A DNA stretch of 64,000 bases from Parus major (Eukaryota; Chordata; Aves; Passeriformes; Paridae): assembly GCF_001522545.3 (NCBI RefSeq), contig NC_031772.1, forward strand, positions 3,604,603 through 3,668,602, written 5' to 3'. This document shows, in pieces, positions 1 through 12,736 of the stretch (its first letter is position 1; every line of letters starts with the position of its first letter). The notes beneath the pieces are model-generated. The model had not been told where the DNA came from. It was given only the letters and a program-made list of their open reading frames with translations, and made no database searches. The translations under genes were made by a program, and so were the position numbers.

Positions 1-3000
1 AGACTTGGGATTTACATTTTTAAACAGCTAGAGTGGGAAAAAAAAATAAATCACAGGCCACACAGGAAAACTGTTGAAACTTTTCTAAATCCATCCCTTC
101 CTGTAGCAAAGTCTTTTGGCAATTGAGACTGAAACTATGTTTCTCAAAGGCCAAATTTCATTTAAAGTGAAGACTCTAAATAACTCCAGGGAGAAAAAAA
201 AATAGTGTAATTTAGAAAGATTGCAGAAGAAAAGTAAATTTGACATTGTCTTAGTTGCACAAAACTATGTTATTTTAAGAAAAGGAGAGAGACTGATGTC
301 ATGCACTCCATTATATTTTCACAATAAGGTAATACATGTGATTGAAAATATTGCAAAGAAAGGAGAATAATTTTGCAGAAGTGATTTCAGGAACTCCCTT
401 GGATTCACAAGTTAGGATTTTGCTGTAATAAGTGATAATACAAAATACATTATTCTGTGGCAGCAGTACTGCCAGAGCAATTCCACAAAGATGTTAATAG
501 GATTTTTGAACTCTCTCATGTCCAAAAACAATGGCTGAAGTCTGAGATTTACTCAGTGGGCTTATAAAGATGTGTGTAAAATACCCCCTAAACCTTTCTA
601 GCACCACATCCCCAAGCAACACATACTTCCTTATACTGTAATTTTCATTAATTCACTTTAAATTAAGTTGTATTAAAAAAAAAAATTTAACATAACATGT
701 AGAGATGCTTAAAACTTTAGGCAAGTGATGTCACTCCTCAGGCACTCAATGGATACATTTATATTTATATTTACACACACTTCTTTGTCTATGGAGGAGT
801 TTTTAAAATGTGTGGAGTATTTTGAATGCAAGCAAGTCAAAAATGACTTTTTTATTAAAATACATTTGGTTGATTTAAATGTAATCCATCAAATTGTTCT
901 ATTTTGTCAGCTGCTCAACTACTTAATCTTCTTCCAATGCACTGAAATATTAAAATTTATGTTAACAGGAACTCTGCTTAAAGTACAGTATGCTTAAACT
1001 TGCTCCTGATAAAAGACCAGTCCATAGGTTCTAATCAGTACCAATAAAAAGCCACTGATATTATTTAATTGACTGAAACACATTTAAAAAATGCTTCTGA
1101 CTGATATAATCTGAGCAGGTCATGCCATTTCTTCATTTCCTTTGCAATAGTTGTTTTTATGAATTTATTAATCATGAATGGGTTTAAGTGGTAATTCCTG
1201 ATGGCTCAGCAGAGTTTTCAGGATGCTGCAGTGAGCCCAATTCAGACTGCCATAAGGAAATCTTGTATTTCACTTTTCCTAAACAAAAACTTCTTTTGTG
1301 TTTCGTCTGAAATTCAGCATAATAACTTTTTCTTGCAAAGTCAGGGTTGAGGTTTTTGTCTCTGTTAGAAAATAATTGCAGAAGTAACCCAACTGTTGAT
1401 GCATTGCTACAAAATATCCCTCTTGTATTGATTATTCCTTAATACTCTTGTCCTAGGTGTGATCATTGAGTCAAAATATTGAACATTTTTGCCTAACTGC
1501 TTTCCCACCTTCACCTTTCCCATTTTATCTCTCTTAATGCTGACAACTTCTGGTTTTAATTTTTCCTGCTATTTCTACGAAATCCTCCCAATTTAGCACT
1601 TTCCCAAAGCTTTTCTGGAACCAGAATTATCGATAAATGCTCTAAGAGCAGAGCTGTTCCAAAAGAGCTCTGTACGTAACTGTCCAAGAACACAGCTCTG
1701 GAACAAATCCAGTGTTTAATTTCAATGCACTGAATATACAGCAATAAATAAAAGCAGATTTGTGGCAGTTTTGTGTTGTATAACTTGGGTTGTGTTTGTA
1801 ATTTCTACATCCCCACCCACGAGCAGCACACTGAGCAGAGCTGCACATCCTGCTCGACCTGGGCTCCGAATTGCGGCGTAACCATCGAGGTCAACACTCA
1901 CCTAATTAGATTAATTACTTAATTTGACAAGTTATTTCTATGGTCACGTTCTGATAACATCACCTGTTGCTATGCTGGAAAAAGGTGTCAGAGCCCTGAG
2001 AGGGTTGCAGGGCCTTGGAGCTCCAGAGCATCTTCCCCACCCATGGGATCCAGCCGTGGAGCCTGAAGACATCAGGCAGGACTTTTGTATTCCTTTTAAA
2101 AAGTATTTTATCTCATGGTACCTGTTTATTCAAATATTTTTATTTATTTTTTTATTTTTTTGACAGATTCTGTCTGGCTTTGAGCAAAATCTGACAGACA
2201 ATAAATATTTCTGTCTTATTGCTCTAATGGCAATGTCACAAGGAACAGGATTAACCATGCAGGTAATTTGCTGATTAAAGAGGCACAATTTCTTTGGGTT
2301 CCCACTCAGTGTTCCTTATTTTTATTTCAGAATATCTGCTTTAAGGCCTTCCAGTGCTCCAAGATTTAGGAACCAGCCATGGAAATAATTTGAGCTCTAT
2401 GAAACTTATTTACCGTTCTGTAAGCACAGCTGGCAGCCAGTCTGTGCACTTGGTCACCACTGCCGTGGCATTTAGGGCAGGAAAAATGCAATTGTTGCAA
2501 AAGGAACCCTTCCAAATATGTTTTGTCCAGTTTATATGTAGTTTATATTCCAGCAGGATAACATAGATGAAAAAGCTACTAATTTTAGGTCAGATGTAAT
2601 AACTGCTCCTTCCACTAACCTTTAGAATTAAGGCACTGCAAACTTTAAAGAAGCTGCTGTGTCAAGAAAAATGATTGGATAAAAATGTTAATAAAATAAT
2701 AATAATTCTTTTCATGAGGTAAATTCATTAAAACCTCGTTTTATGTGACCAGTGTTGCTGCAGGAATGAAAACAGAATTGACCAAGTTATAGAACACAAC
2801 ATTGTGGCAGGAAATATTAAAATGGGACAGAACAGGAAATGTTTTTCATTAAAGTTCTCTTCAAAGCATTTGCTATTATTAACAAATCTTGATCATGAAC
2901 ATAAAACCTGTCATTCCAAATTTTTTTAAAAAGGTGCTTTTAGTCAAATATTCTCTTTATAAGAAAGGTAGGCAATTTTTAAAAGGCAGCTAAAATATCA

Positions 3001-6000
3001 TAGTTTTTTTTTTCAGTTTCAGAACTATTCAAAACTTATTTTTCTTCTATCAAAATTTGATCAGATTATATCTTCATTGATTCATATCTTCTTCATTGAT
3101 TCAGATAATCTTTTTTTCCACTCTCTCTAGGGGACATATGTATATGCTATTTCATTAATGTTTCTAGTCCATATTTAAAACATTAATTATTTCTGCCCTA
3201 GTCAGATCACATAGCATTGAGATAACTTGAATTGAATTAGAAAAAATACATAAAAAGTTAACTTGTCAAAGCTCAGTCTAACAAAAGAGAAAAAAAAAAC
3301 AATTAAAAAGGGAAATTCATCCTAGCAATACAAGTGGTTGTGTTTCATGTTTTACCAACAGAATATGTAACTTCCAGTTAACAGACACTGTTTTCCAGCA
3401 GTTTATTTCCATTAATATTATTGTTATATTCTCCAGTTATAGACTCAAAGTGCCAGGTTCAGCATCCCTTGTTCTGAGCCTCTGTCATTTCTAATTTATG
3501 CTGATTGATTTGTTTAATGCCAATAAAAAGTATTGCACCTTTGAGTTGGTTATAATTAAGATGCAGTGCATTCTTAATGTATCCCCTTAACTACAACTGG
3601 TTTCAAAATCAATATGACCTCTTAAATAAAGAATCCAGGCTATTTGTTATTCACTGCAGAAATTCATATTATTGGAAAGTGTCTGTCATCAGCTAAGAGA
3701 CACTTCTAAAAATATTATGTTTGCAGCTATATCTTTATCCAAAATCTTTTTCCTGTAGATGATTGTTCTGAGAATCTGTTCTCTTGCCATTGCAAAAGTT
3801 TATTTTCATTTTCAGCTACCAATGACCCAAACAGAGCAATAACAACAATGGGATATCATTGCCATGGACTAGCTGTTGAATAGGAAATAATTCCTTTTTT
3901 TTCAGGAGAATGATTTTACCTATGATTATCATTGCTGACTGTTTTTCAAATAGGTCTGGTTTTGTTCATAGGCAACTCCTCTGAGACTGCAAAGACAAAA
4001 ATGGACCTAACTGTAAGTAATTTTCTGCATTTCATCTTTAGTCACTCACAGAAATATCAGTGGAATATTAACAGGAAGGCTTTATACCACTGTTGTCTTT
4101 ACTGAGTGATCTGATGATCTTTTAAATGTTTTTTATTAAGGATAATAATTTAAAAGTCAAATAATAAGTTCACAAGTCTTTGTTTTCCCTAAAATATGAG
4201 GGTCAAAAAACAACATTTACTAAGGAAAAAGAACCTTAGAACACTGAAGATGATCCATTTAAAATTCAAAAAGGTGACTTTTTAACATATTTTCATTAGA
4301 AATAAAGCATTTTCTGATCATATATAAAAATAAATAAGGAGTATTGTTAAATATGAAGTAGGGATTCTTTAACTGAGGGGTTAATTTTTGCTTGGAGAAG
4401 AATGTTTGCTTAAAACTGAATCTGAATACTTGGTTTACTTACTCAGACCACAGTGGAAAATGCAGCTTCTACTCCAAAAGAACAGTAACCCCCTACAGCT
4501 CAGAACATGACAGGTGGATTTAAAGACTTTTTAACAAAGAAAAGGGAAGAAATACTTCAATCTTCTCATTTCCATGGTCTTTAGTTCCCTCCAACAGTTT
4601 ATGCTACTTGCTTATAAACAGTACAAAATAATCACATCATAAATAAACATTTCATTTTCCTTCTTGATGAAGTAAAATCTCATGGTAACTCAGATTTGTT
4701 AAAAACTGCTCAAAATATAATCTGGGAATTTTATCAAGGTATATAATTCTGCACTGCAAAAGACAAAGATGAGCTTGTTCCTCTTCAAACCTGTCTGCAT
4801 CAGCAGTGAAGCTCAAAAAATTTGTATTCCCCAAATCACTCAGCAGGAATTGTGCCATTGTAGAAAAATCATTGAACCATGATCATAAGAATAAATGTTG
4901 GAAACTGATGATTTTGCTTCCTTTCTATGTTGGGATTCTTGCTGTCTCTCCTGTGGTCTCAAAATGTGATAATGAAGAGTGAGCTTTTAATAAGAGTTCC
5001 ATCTTGTGCATAAAGATCTCCCCATCTTACATTAAAAAGTTCAAGTGACCATTTCACCTATTTAGTTTAGTTTTTATCTTTATGTACACAGATGCATTTG
5101 GGTTTGCTGTTTAACTGGATTTTAATACGTACATAATAAAAGGTATTGATTACAATGAGAGAGAAAATTGCTTTGCAAGTAAAGGATTCCTGATTGCTTT
5201 CTCCCAAGAGATAAACACCCATCTGTTACTACATGAAAAAAAGGAGGCAATTACAGAGTTAATGCTCTGAAAAACTTGTTAGTTTGTTGTACCATTAAAG
5301 GTGGTTGTAAAAAAGTATAAAAAGCAGTATTGTCTGCAAACGATAATGTGGTTGTGATGATAAGCAATGATAAATGATAAGCACTTGGTGTAATTTACAT
5401 TTTAAGTATATAGAGTAGCAAAACACATCCCTCAGAGTCATGCATCCAACAGATCTTTGCACATGTGGTGAATGAGCTTCCAACTGCAACCCTGCAATTA
5501 AAGCATCTCTTGAGGCTGTTAAGGTAAAGTGTTCCAAGGCATTTCCTGTAGTGACAAATTCTGAGGTTGCTTTGAGCTCTTCTGTTTGCTGAATCAGGAT
5601 TTCGCATCATTTCAGTGTAGTTTCCCCATTTTCTTGGTTTTTGTCATGGATTTCTGTTAGCCCTGGAGCCATGGTGCTGTCTGGCTGTGCTGCTGCAGAA
5701 AAGCAGTGAAGCTGAGGTTGCTTCAGTCAAAATTAGAAGCAAAGACGAGCTTATAACAATTAAAGCATGGCAGGAACACTACTCCAGGCAAAATTAAAAT
5801 GACTAAGTTCTTTCTGGCTGTAGGATTTTATTCCATAAAGAACTCTTTATCCATCCCCTTCAGAGAAATAATACTGGGATAGCCCTGACTGGTTCTCCTA
5901 GTTAGTGGGACCAAGAAATTTGAGTTTGCACCCAAATGATGTTTGCAATCAGAATTCCTCCACAAGGATCCAGGGACTGTAGTGGTCAAGGCAGAGTCTG

Positions 6001-7214
6001 TGCCTAAAGCAAAGAGCAAAAGTGATTTTTCTGGATCCAAACAGACTTAGAAATGAAATTTTTATTTGAATGTTCACCTCAGAAGGAATCATTCCTGCAG
6101 GACCATGCCATGGAAAGGAATTTGGGTGGTCACTTGGGTGCCCATTCCCAGGTGACTGCCATCCTTCCTAAACTTGTGTTCCTGCTGGTGGTGTGAGCCA
6201 GAAAACCTCTTCTGAGAAGAATTGTGCATCATATGGTAAAGGCTAGGTATTAATGTTTATTTTTAGCTTCTTTTTAGGCAGTTATGTAAATGATGAAGAG
6301 CTTAACTCTCTTGAATTATCAGCTTTCATTTTGCAGAGCAGTTGCATTTTGCCCTCATTTTAAATTAAGTTCCTAATGTGTTTATGGCATTGATAATGGG
6401 TTACCTCACTAAATGCATCATTACAAATCCGTGTAACATTCTTCTGTTTGGAGTAACACAAAGAAAAAGTCCTGACAGGAAGGCTATAAACAGGCTCAAT
6501 TACTGGCAGCCTTTTTTTACAAATGAACAAGTTACGGTTTTGGAAGAGCAGAATTTGTGCCAGAAAAACAGATTTTGATAACTGAGCCTGTCAGGAACAC
6601 ACTGAAGGTCAGCATATCTGTGGATGAGACCTACTGTAGAGCAAACAATTTACTGGATGATTCAGCAACATTTCTAGAGGAGTACATCATTCATCATTGT
6701 TATAACAACTGAGAGGCAAAAATGTGATTAATTTCTTTCTTCTGTTCTGAAGTTTGGGAAGCATACATCAACTTCTGTGTTCATCAGATAACTCATTTCT
6801 GAAATAGATCTAAAGCCAAAATATCCAAAGCATTTAATAAGAGGATAATTTTAAAGTTGTCTGCCAATTTAGGGTGGGGTATTTTTTATTCTTCCATAAT
6901 ACAGTGTGAATGCTGTGTATTTCAATGCTGTAAATGTAAATACATTACATTTACATTGATTATATCATGTAAACCATGTAAATCCAGTGGGTACCTGTGC
7001 CAAGTGTAAGGTTTGCAAAGCACAAAGGTAAATTTGTCCCAGCCTTCCATCAACCAATTTTTGACAGTGACATAAAATAAATGTGGTGTTGGCCACAGTT
7101 GCATGGAATCCAGGCTGTGCAAGGGCTGAGAGGAACACATTGTCAATTAATACTGCTATGGATAAAATAATAACAATAACAATATTAATATTAATATTAT
7201 TTTAAAATCAAACC
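1..7214. other. AT-rich non-coding stretch, no gene recognised
   Basis: Both strands hold only short open frames with no recognisable domain or coherent chain of splice sites. Short homopolymer A and T runs are common. A small imperfect direct repeat (a TTCATTGATTCA element occurring twice) lies near 3066-3103. A consensus-like donor string (GTAAGT) occurs at about 4012 without an exon-like frame in front of it. No interspersed repeat is identifiable by eye. Intergenic or intronic DNA is the best reading. Confidence 0.6.
6933..6957. repeat. Short inverted repeat (9-bp arms)
   Basis: Positions 6933-6941 (AATGTAAAT) are the exact reverse complement of 6949-6957 (ATTTACATT), with a 7-base loop. 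In AT-rich DNA a stem of this size can arise by chance, and no function is implied. Confidence 0.5.
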
Positions 7215-7281
7215 TATATTATATTATATTATATTATATTATATTATATTATATTATATTATATTATATTATATTATATTA
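7215..7281. repeat. (ATATT)n pentanucleotide microsatellite, left part
   Basis: About 13 uninterrupted copies of a 5-base ATATT unit run directly into the assembly gap. The array is therefore truncated by missing sequence and its true length is unknown. It probably forms one locus with the related array on the right side of the gap. Confidence 0.95.
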
Positions 7282-7493
7282 NNNNNNNNNNNNNNNNNNN
7301 NNNNNNNNNNNNNNNNNNNNNNNNNNNNNNNNNNNNNNNNNNNNNNNNNNNNNNNNNNNNNNNNNNNNNNNNNNNNNNNNNNNNNNNNNNNNNNNNNNNN
7401 NNNNNNNNNNNNNNNNNNNNNNNNNNNNNNNNNNNNNNNNNNNNNNNNNNNNNNNNNNNNNNNNNNNNNNNNNNNNNNNNNNNNNNNNNNNNN
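7282..7493. other. Assembly gap (212 N)
   Basis: A run of 212 undetermined bases sits inside the AT-only microsatellite. Its size is not a round number, so it may be an estimated gap length. Polymerase slippage and read ambiguity in the array are the likely cause. Confidence 0.99.
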
Positions 7494-7617
7494 ATTTTAT
7501 TATTATATTATATTACATTATATTACATTATATTACATTATATTAATGATTATAATAATAGTAATAGTAATGGTAATTGTAATAATAATAATAATAAAGA
7601 TAATAATGATAATAATT
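7494..7617. repeat. AT-rich microsatellite, right part: decamer units then AAT/GAT-type trinucleotides
   Basis: After the gap the array becomes a 10-base unit (TATTACATTA, three exact copies at 7511-7540), that is, two pentamers of which one carries a T-to-C change. It then grades into impure AAT, AGT and GAT trinucleotide repeats up to about 7617. The open frame across it, rich in Ile and Val, is an artefact of the repeat. Confidence 0.9.
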
Positions 7618-10600
7618 CTCTTAGGCAAGTTGGCATCCCTATGTCTTCTAACTCTCAAAGGGTCAATTGGAAATATTCAATATTTTGCTTTTCAAAAGGA
7701 AAATATTTTCCCTTTATTATCAATATCTTTCCCCTACATTTTTATGTCCCTTACACCCATCAGGGAAGGTGTTTTGCCAGATGCAGCTTAATTCCTGTCA
7801 CAAAATGATAACTTAGGTGCAGACAGGAGCCACCAAGTTGTTGCTCTTTATTAGTTATTAATTCCTTGCTTTAATAAGCTCAGTTTCTAGCAGAACAGTT
7901 AACTTTTTATTTCTTCCTTTCCTTAATTCACTGTGTAACTTTGTGGTCTTTGGAATTTGGGAATGGAAGGTCTTAGTTTGTTTCTAATAATTTCTTGCCA
8001 TTTTAACTAGTGGTCCACAAAGTAGTTTTTATTCTTTTCATATAAAACAAAGCAAGTTTTAGCATCAGGTTTTTGATTTATCATGAAAAGGTAATTCTAA
8101 AATCTAGGAACTTGATCAAAAAGTAATTTTTTAATTGGGCTGCAGGGGAGATTAAAACTGAGATTTGCATTAGAGGTGACAATTTGGCAATCAGATTTGA
8201 TATAACAGAAAAGATGATCTGAATCCATCACAGAGAATTAAGAAACTATAAATTATTCACTTATGTCCCTCATGTTTCTAAAAAAATTTTATTATTTACA
8301 ATCTTGTCCTTATGATTTTGTATGTTCAGAGAAGTAGAAATTACACATACCTACAAGTTCTTTAGTAAAAGTTTTCCAATGAAGAAATAAAAATCCAAAA
8401 TTTCTTCAGAATGAAGTATGACCAAGTGTAATCTCAGCTTTGAAATGTTACTTTTGGTTATTTGCAAATTTAGACACTTACCTGTAGAATCTGCATGCTT
8501 AGAAGCACTTTTGATTAGACATATTTAAAATTTTTGGATTTTAAACATGGTCCACTGATTTTCTCCATTTTCTGAAGTCTAATAAAAATCTAGGTGTTAA
8601 TTCAACACATTTTCTGATCAAGAGAGGCTGAAAATTTCTCTTGACACTCACCACAGCTATTTAATTTTAAAAGAACCCGGGGTCTAAGACATCCTCTTAT
8701 CTTTATGCACTGAGCTGTCACTAAAAAATAAAGAGCAGGAGCTAAAATGCACAGAGTTAGGCATGTGCACAAATCAAAACCACTTCTCTTTGGCTATTTG
8801 TTTCTTAAATGAAAACTAAAAACTTCAGGCAGAAAATGATGTTTAAATGAAGAATACCCTTCATTTTGTACAGAATGTGTTTCAGAGTGATGCTCAGTGT
8901 TCCACATCTACTCAAACATCTTTTTACAAAGCAGCTAGGAACATGTATAAACTCTTTTAAGTACCACTAGATTGTAGGACAGCTGTTCAAGAACTTAAAA
9001 TCTATTAAAAATTCAAATCTTTCCCATGTGGGTGATAAACCAGCTGACAATTACATAAATACATCAGTATAGCCCATAAGCAATGACTCTTTGCCTCATT
9101 ATTTACCTTTCATGTTGCACAAAATCTGTTACAGTTCCTATAATTCAGTTTAATTTCATCAAGTATAAAACTTTGTATTACCATAGCTATCCTATTAAAT
9201 ATTTTACCCTGAAGGTTTACAAATCTCTCTGACTCGTGGCTGGTGTCTGGTTCTTCATGCATTAGCAGGTTTTAAGACAGAAAAAAACCCAACCTACTAC
9301 TTGTTTCAGCTTTTTTTGTAATTAATGTGGGCATGTGGTGAATGGTAAAAATGCCACACTCACTGGATTATTTTTTTTTTTTTCTCCAGTTTAAATGAGT
9401 TGATTAATAGTGAACCATTCTTCAATCCTGTATAAATTCATCTTGGAAAAATGGGTTTCAGCATTTTACAAGTGTGCTTTTTAAATAACTGACTACAGCA
9501 CAAGTTTCTGATTCTCTATTTATTACCTGCAAAAACTAAAGAGATTGTAAAAAAAGAACATGTAATACAAATATAAACATTCTCACAGAAAATCAAATAG
9601 GCAAACCAAAGCCACAAAAGCAGAAATGTTCAAACTGATTTGCCTGTGTGTGCTGTGCTAGTGGGTAGGAATGAAATGTGCCTGTATTCTCCTCTCAGGT
9701 AGGAATAATTATAAATGTCAAAGGAAAAAAACATTTTTTACTCTGAAATTGAGGTTTTTTTGGCAGTTAACTAAAGGCTGTCATTAGCTGTAGCACACCA
9801 AGCATGCAAATCTCTACCAGGAATTGTCCAAAGCAGGGAGAGGATTGAACAGTCAAAATATCCTGAAAAATACGTTTGGAAGAAACACTTATTGAAAACT
9901 GGCAACCTGATCTCACAGACAGGAATTTTTAGGTCTCCTGGTTAAGTCACACCTGCTTTTTGTTCGCTTGTTTTTCACGCTCTGAGTGTTCAGCTCCTGG
10001 CTGAAAAACCACCTTGCTCCAGCCAGGATGTGATGGGAAGAGCAGAGCTTTTGGGCAGAAGAGGAGTGTGAAAAGTTCAGGTTAACAGGAAAAATTAATC
10101 CTGTATTTTTATATATTATCAACTTTTCATTCCTCCTGTGCCAAACCTTCTCTGTGAAGTCATGACTGGATGCAGGTATTACACCCACTCAGCCTTGAGT
10201 CCAATATAAACATCAGAGTGCCACAGCTCTTTCCAGAACTGAGGTATTTATTAGAAATTATTCCTTGGTTAATATTTTATAGTTCTTAAAGGATGTCTGT
10301 TATTGATTTGATCCATATATCTGTTCACATTGCACAAAAATTGGTACATTTGGAACAGACTACAGCCTGTAGGATGACTTCTAATACATTTATGTTGTTA
10401 GTTTATTAGAAAAAGCATTCTTAATTTGCTTTTGAGAATCTTGTAAATATTTAGAATTACAAACAGAAATGATAAATCTTTTTAAAGTACAAATACCAAA
10501 CAATATAAACCCAAGATATTTAAGGATATAGAAGCTGTTATTACCCAAAACCCCATATTCTTTACTGGTTTTGTTTGGCTGGTTTTAATAATAACATTCA

Positions 10601-10720
10601 AAAAGAAGGAAGAAGGAAAGACTGGAAGCCTGAATGGTTTTAATACTAAAAATCAAGCTTGTAAATTATCCAAATAATTTTAAAAAATGCAATTCTTTCA
10701 CGTGAAGGTTGTCATAAATC
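7618..10720. other. AT-rich non-coding stretch
   Basis: No recognisable gene or transposon is visible. The stretch contains a 13-base poly-T run at 9371-9383 and several smaller A/T runs. Open frames are short and shared by both strands. Confidence 0.6.
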
Positions 10721-10745
10721 CTACTTTCTCTCTCCCTCTCTCTAG

Positions 10746-11041
10746 GTCTCCAAAGATTATTGAAGGTAAATCTGAGCCCCAAAGTTCTAAATACGATGTA
10801 TTTATGCATTCAGGTGCTCAGGGAAGGCCTCTGGATGTCAGGAGATAAATCTGTCCCTCAGCTTGCTGCCACACTCAGAGATGAGTCTGACATTCCTGAG
10901 AGCATTTCATTGCAGAACCACAACTGCAGCTCTTCTTCTTGGGCTGCCACCTCCCAGCACCATCCATTTCTCCCTATGCAGAGGATATTTAGGTCATCTA
11001 GTTTTCATTCACGTTTTATTTCTAAGCTGAAGCCTGGGAAG
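10746..11041 (+). other. Weak candidate exon between good splice-like signals
   Basis: A nearly pure CT tract (10721-10743) ends in TAG at 10743-10745, a strong-looking acceptor. The frame is then open for 98 codons to AAG|GTAATG at 11041/11042, a moderately good donor, which would give a 296-bp exon entering with two leftover bases and leaving in phase 0. The predicted peptide has no domain I recognise; its middle is rich in Ser and His. The frame stays open past the donor to a stop at 11099-11101. Frames this long are expected by chance in 64 kb, so the signal combination is suggestive only. It could equally be a CT microsatellite next to a random frame. Confidence 0.18.
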
Positions 11042-12712
11042 GTAATGGTGCATACCTCTAAATGGCATGTTAATGGGGAGACCAATTCACCTGCTAATTA
11101 AGGCACTGACATTTGTGAGTGCAGCTGGGTTTTTAGAAGGGCTCTGAAACCTGAAGGGGAAAAACTCCCCAGTCTTTCTCTCTAGTTCCCTTTCTAGGAC
11201 AAATACATGTTTTACAGTTCTTAAGTGGCATCAGTTTGTGGCATCACTGGAAGGGTCTCCTACCAAAACTCAGCTGTTAAACCTGAAAGCAGAAATCCCC
11301 AGAGAAGGGCTGTTGATCATTAAATGTGGTGTGTGGAAGAGCTGGCTGATTTCTTCCTCTCACAACTTTTATTTGTTGTCTATCCTGCCTGTTCCATTCA
11401 GTGCTGGATGGGCACTACTCAATTCTGTTGTTGGATTTGTGCTCTATTACAGCCTGCAAGAAGATACAGCAAATTCCCCCAAGACTCACAGCAGAGTTTT
11501 TCTAGAAATGAAAACTAGAAATGTTTTTAGAAATATCATCCTTAGGATATTTTCATGCAATTGTCAAAGGAGGAAGAATTCTAAGTAAGATATTTGGTAG
11601 GATTTTAAGTTGAATTCTTTAAGATACTTTAATATCCTCCTCATGTTGCTAAGCACAACATCACAGAAAAAAAGTTGCATTTCTCTGCTCCTGCCTCTCA
11701 TCAGTGGTACCAAAACTTCAGTACATTTGTGAGTCCCTCTCTCACTTTCCTGAGCACACACCCTGGTTTTATGAATCTATTTATCAGTTTATTGTTAGCT
11801 CCCTTTTACAAAGGAGCTGACAGCTCTATCACACAAACTGCTTCTTCAAATCAGCTTCATTTTTCCATCTGCGAGCATTTTAGAAAGCCAAGCGTGAACC
11901 TTTCAGGTTTTTTGTCTTTTCCCCCTTCTCCTGACAAAAGTGAAACCATGAAGGCCCTTTTGCCCATGGTAGATTTTGTTTCTCCAGGTGGCTGTGCAGT
12001 CCAGGCTGGCTCCTGTGACAAATGCCCCTGTCATCTATCCAAATGACAGCACTCCCAGGGCTGCTGGCACTTTGCAGTTTGACAAGGTGTGCGTAAAAGT
12101 GTCTCTTCCCTCGCCACCCAGTCCATGAATATCATTCTTTTTCAGTATAAAATATATGCTTGAATGCTATTTCCAAAAGGCTTTTGAAATACAGTGGCAT
12201 TTGAGGAATTTGACAATGGAGAATTTGCTTTTCATTGTGGGCAAAATAATGTTTTTCTCTTCAGCATCCCTAAGACATGGGACACCAAGGAACAGAGTTG
12301 TTGGTTACCTGCTCTTGAAATCAAATAATGTCAGTCTGGGATGTTATTCTGCTTTTTCTGCACTCTCTGAGGCCCTGAGTGGTTTCAGAATTATATCCTT
12401 GAGATCAAAGTTTAACAATTTTAATTCTAAATACATAAGTCTTCATTGGAGAGATTTGGCTTTTGGCTTTTACCTTAGAGAAAAACTTAAATTCCTTTAA
12501 ATAATGTAATACTAATTCTCTTTTATTCACAATGTTATTACTTTATTTTTACAGGTATGTTTTAGGATATTCACAGATCTAAGCCAGAAAAGGATATTTT
12601 AAAGATAGAAAAGGGATCCACAATGAATGGAAGGGCATTGACTCTCACATATCTTTGACAATATTACCTTTTATCCCTTCTGCATTCATCTTTTATTCTC
12701 TGGTTCAACATG
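11042..12712. other. Non-coding stretch
   Basis: Composition is slightly richer in GC than the flanks up to about 12100, which explains overlapping open frames of 114-123 codons on the plus strand and a shorter one on the minus strand. None shows a domain or a consistent set of splice sites. No repeat family is identifiable. Confidence 0.5.
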
Positions 12713-12736
12713 ACTGGTAATGACGCAATTACCAGT
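12713..12736. repeat. 9-bp perfect hairpin with a TGACGCAA core
   Basis: ACTGGTAAT (12713-12721) pairs perfectly with ATTACCAGT (12728-12736) around the 6-base loop GACGCA. The centre reads TGACGCAA, close to CRE/ATF or C/EBP-type half-sites, flanked by TAAT/ATTA cores. It could be a symmetric factor-binding site; no function is shown. Confidence 0.55.
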
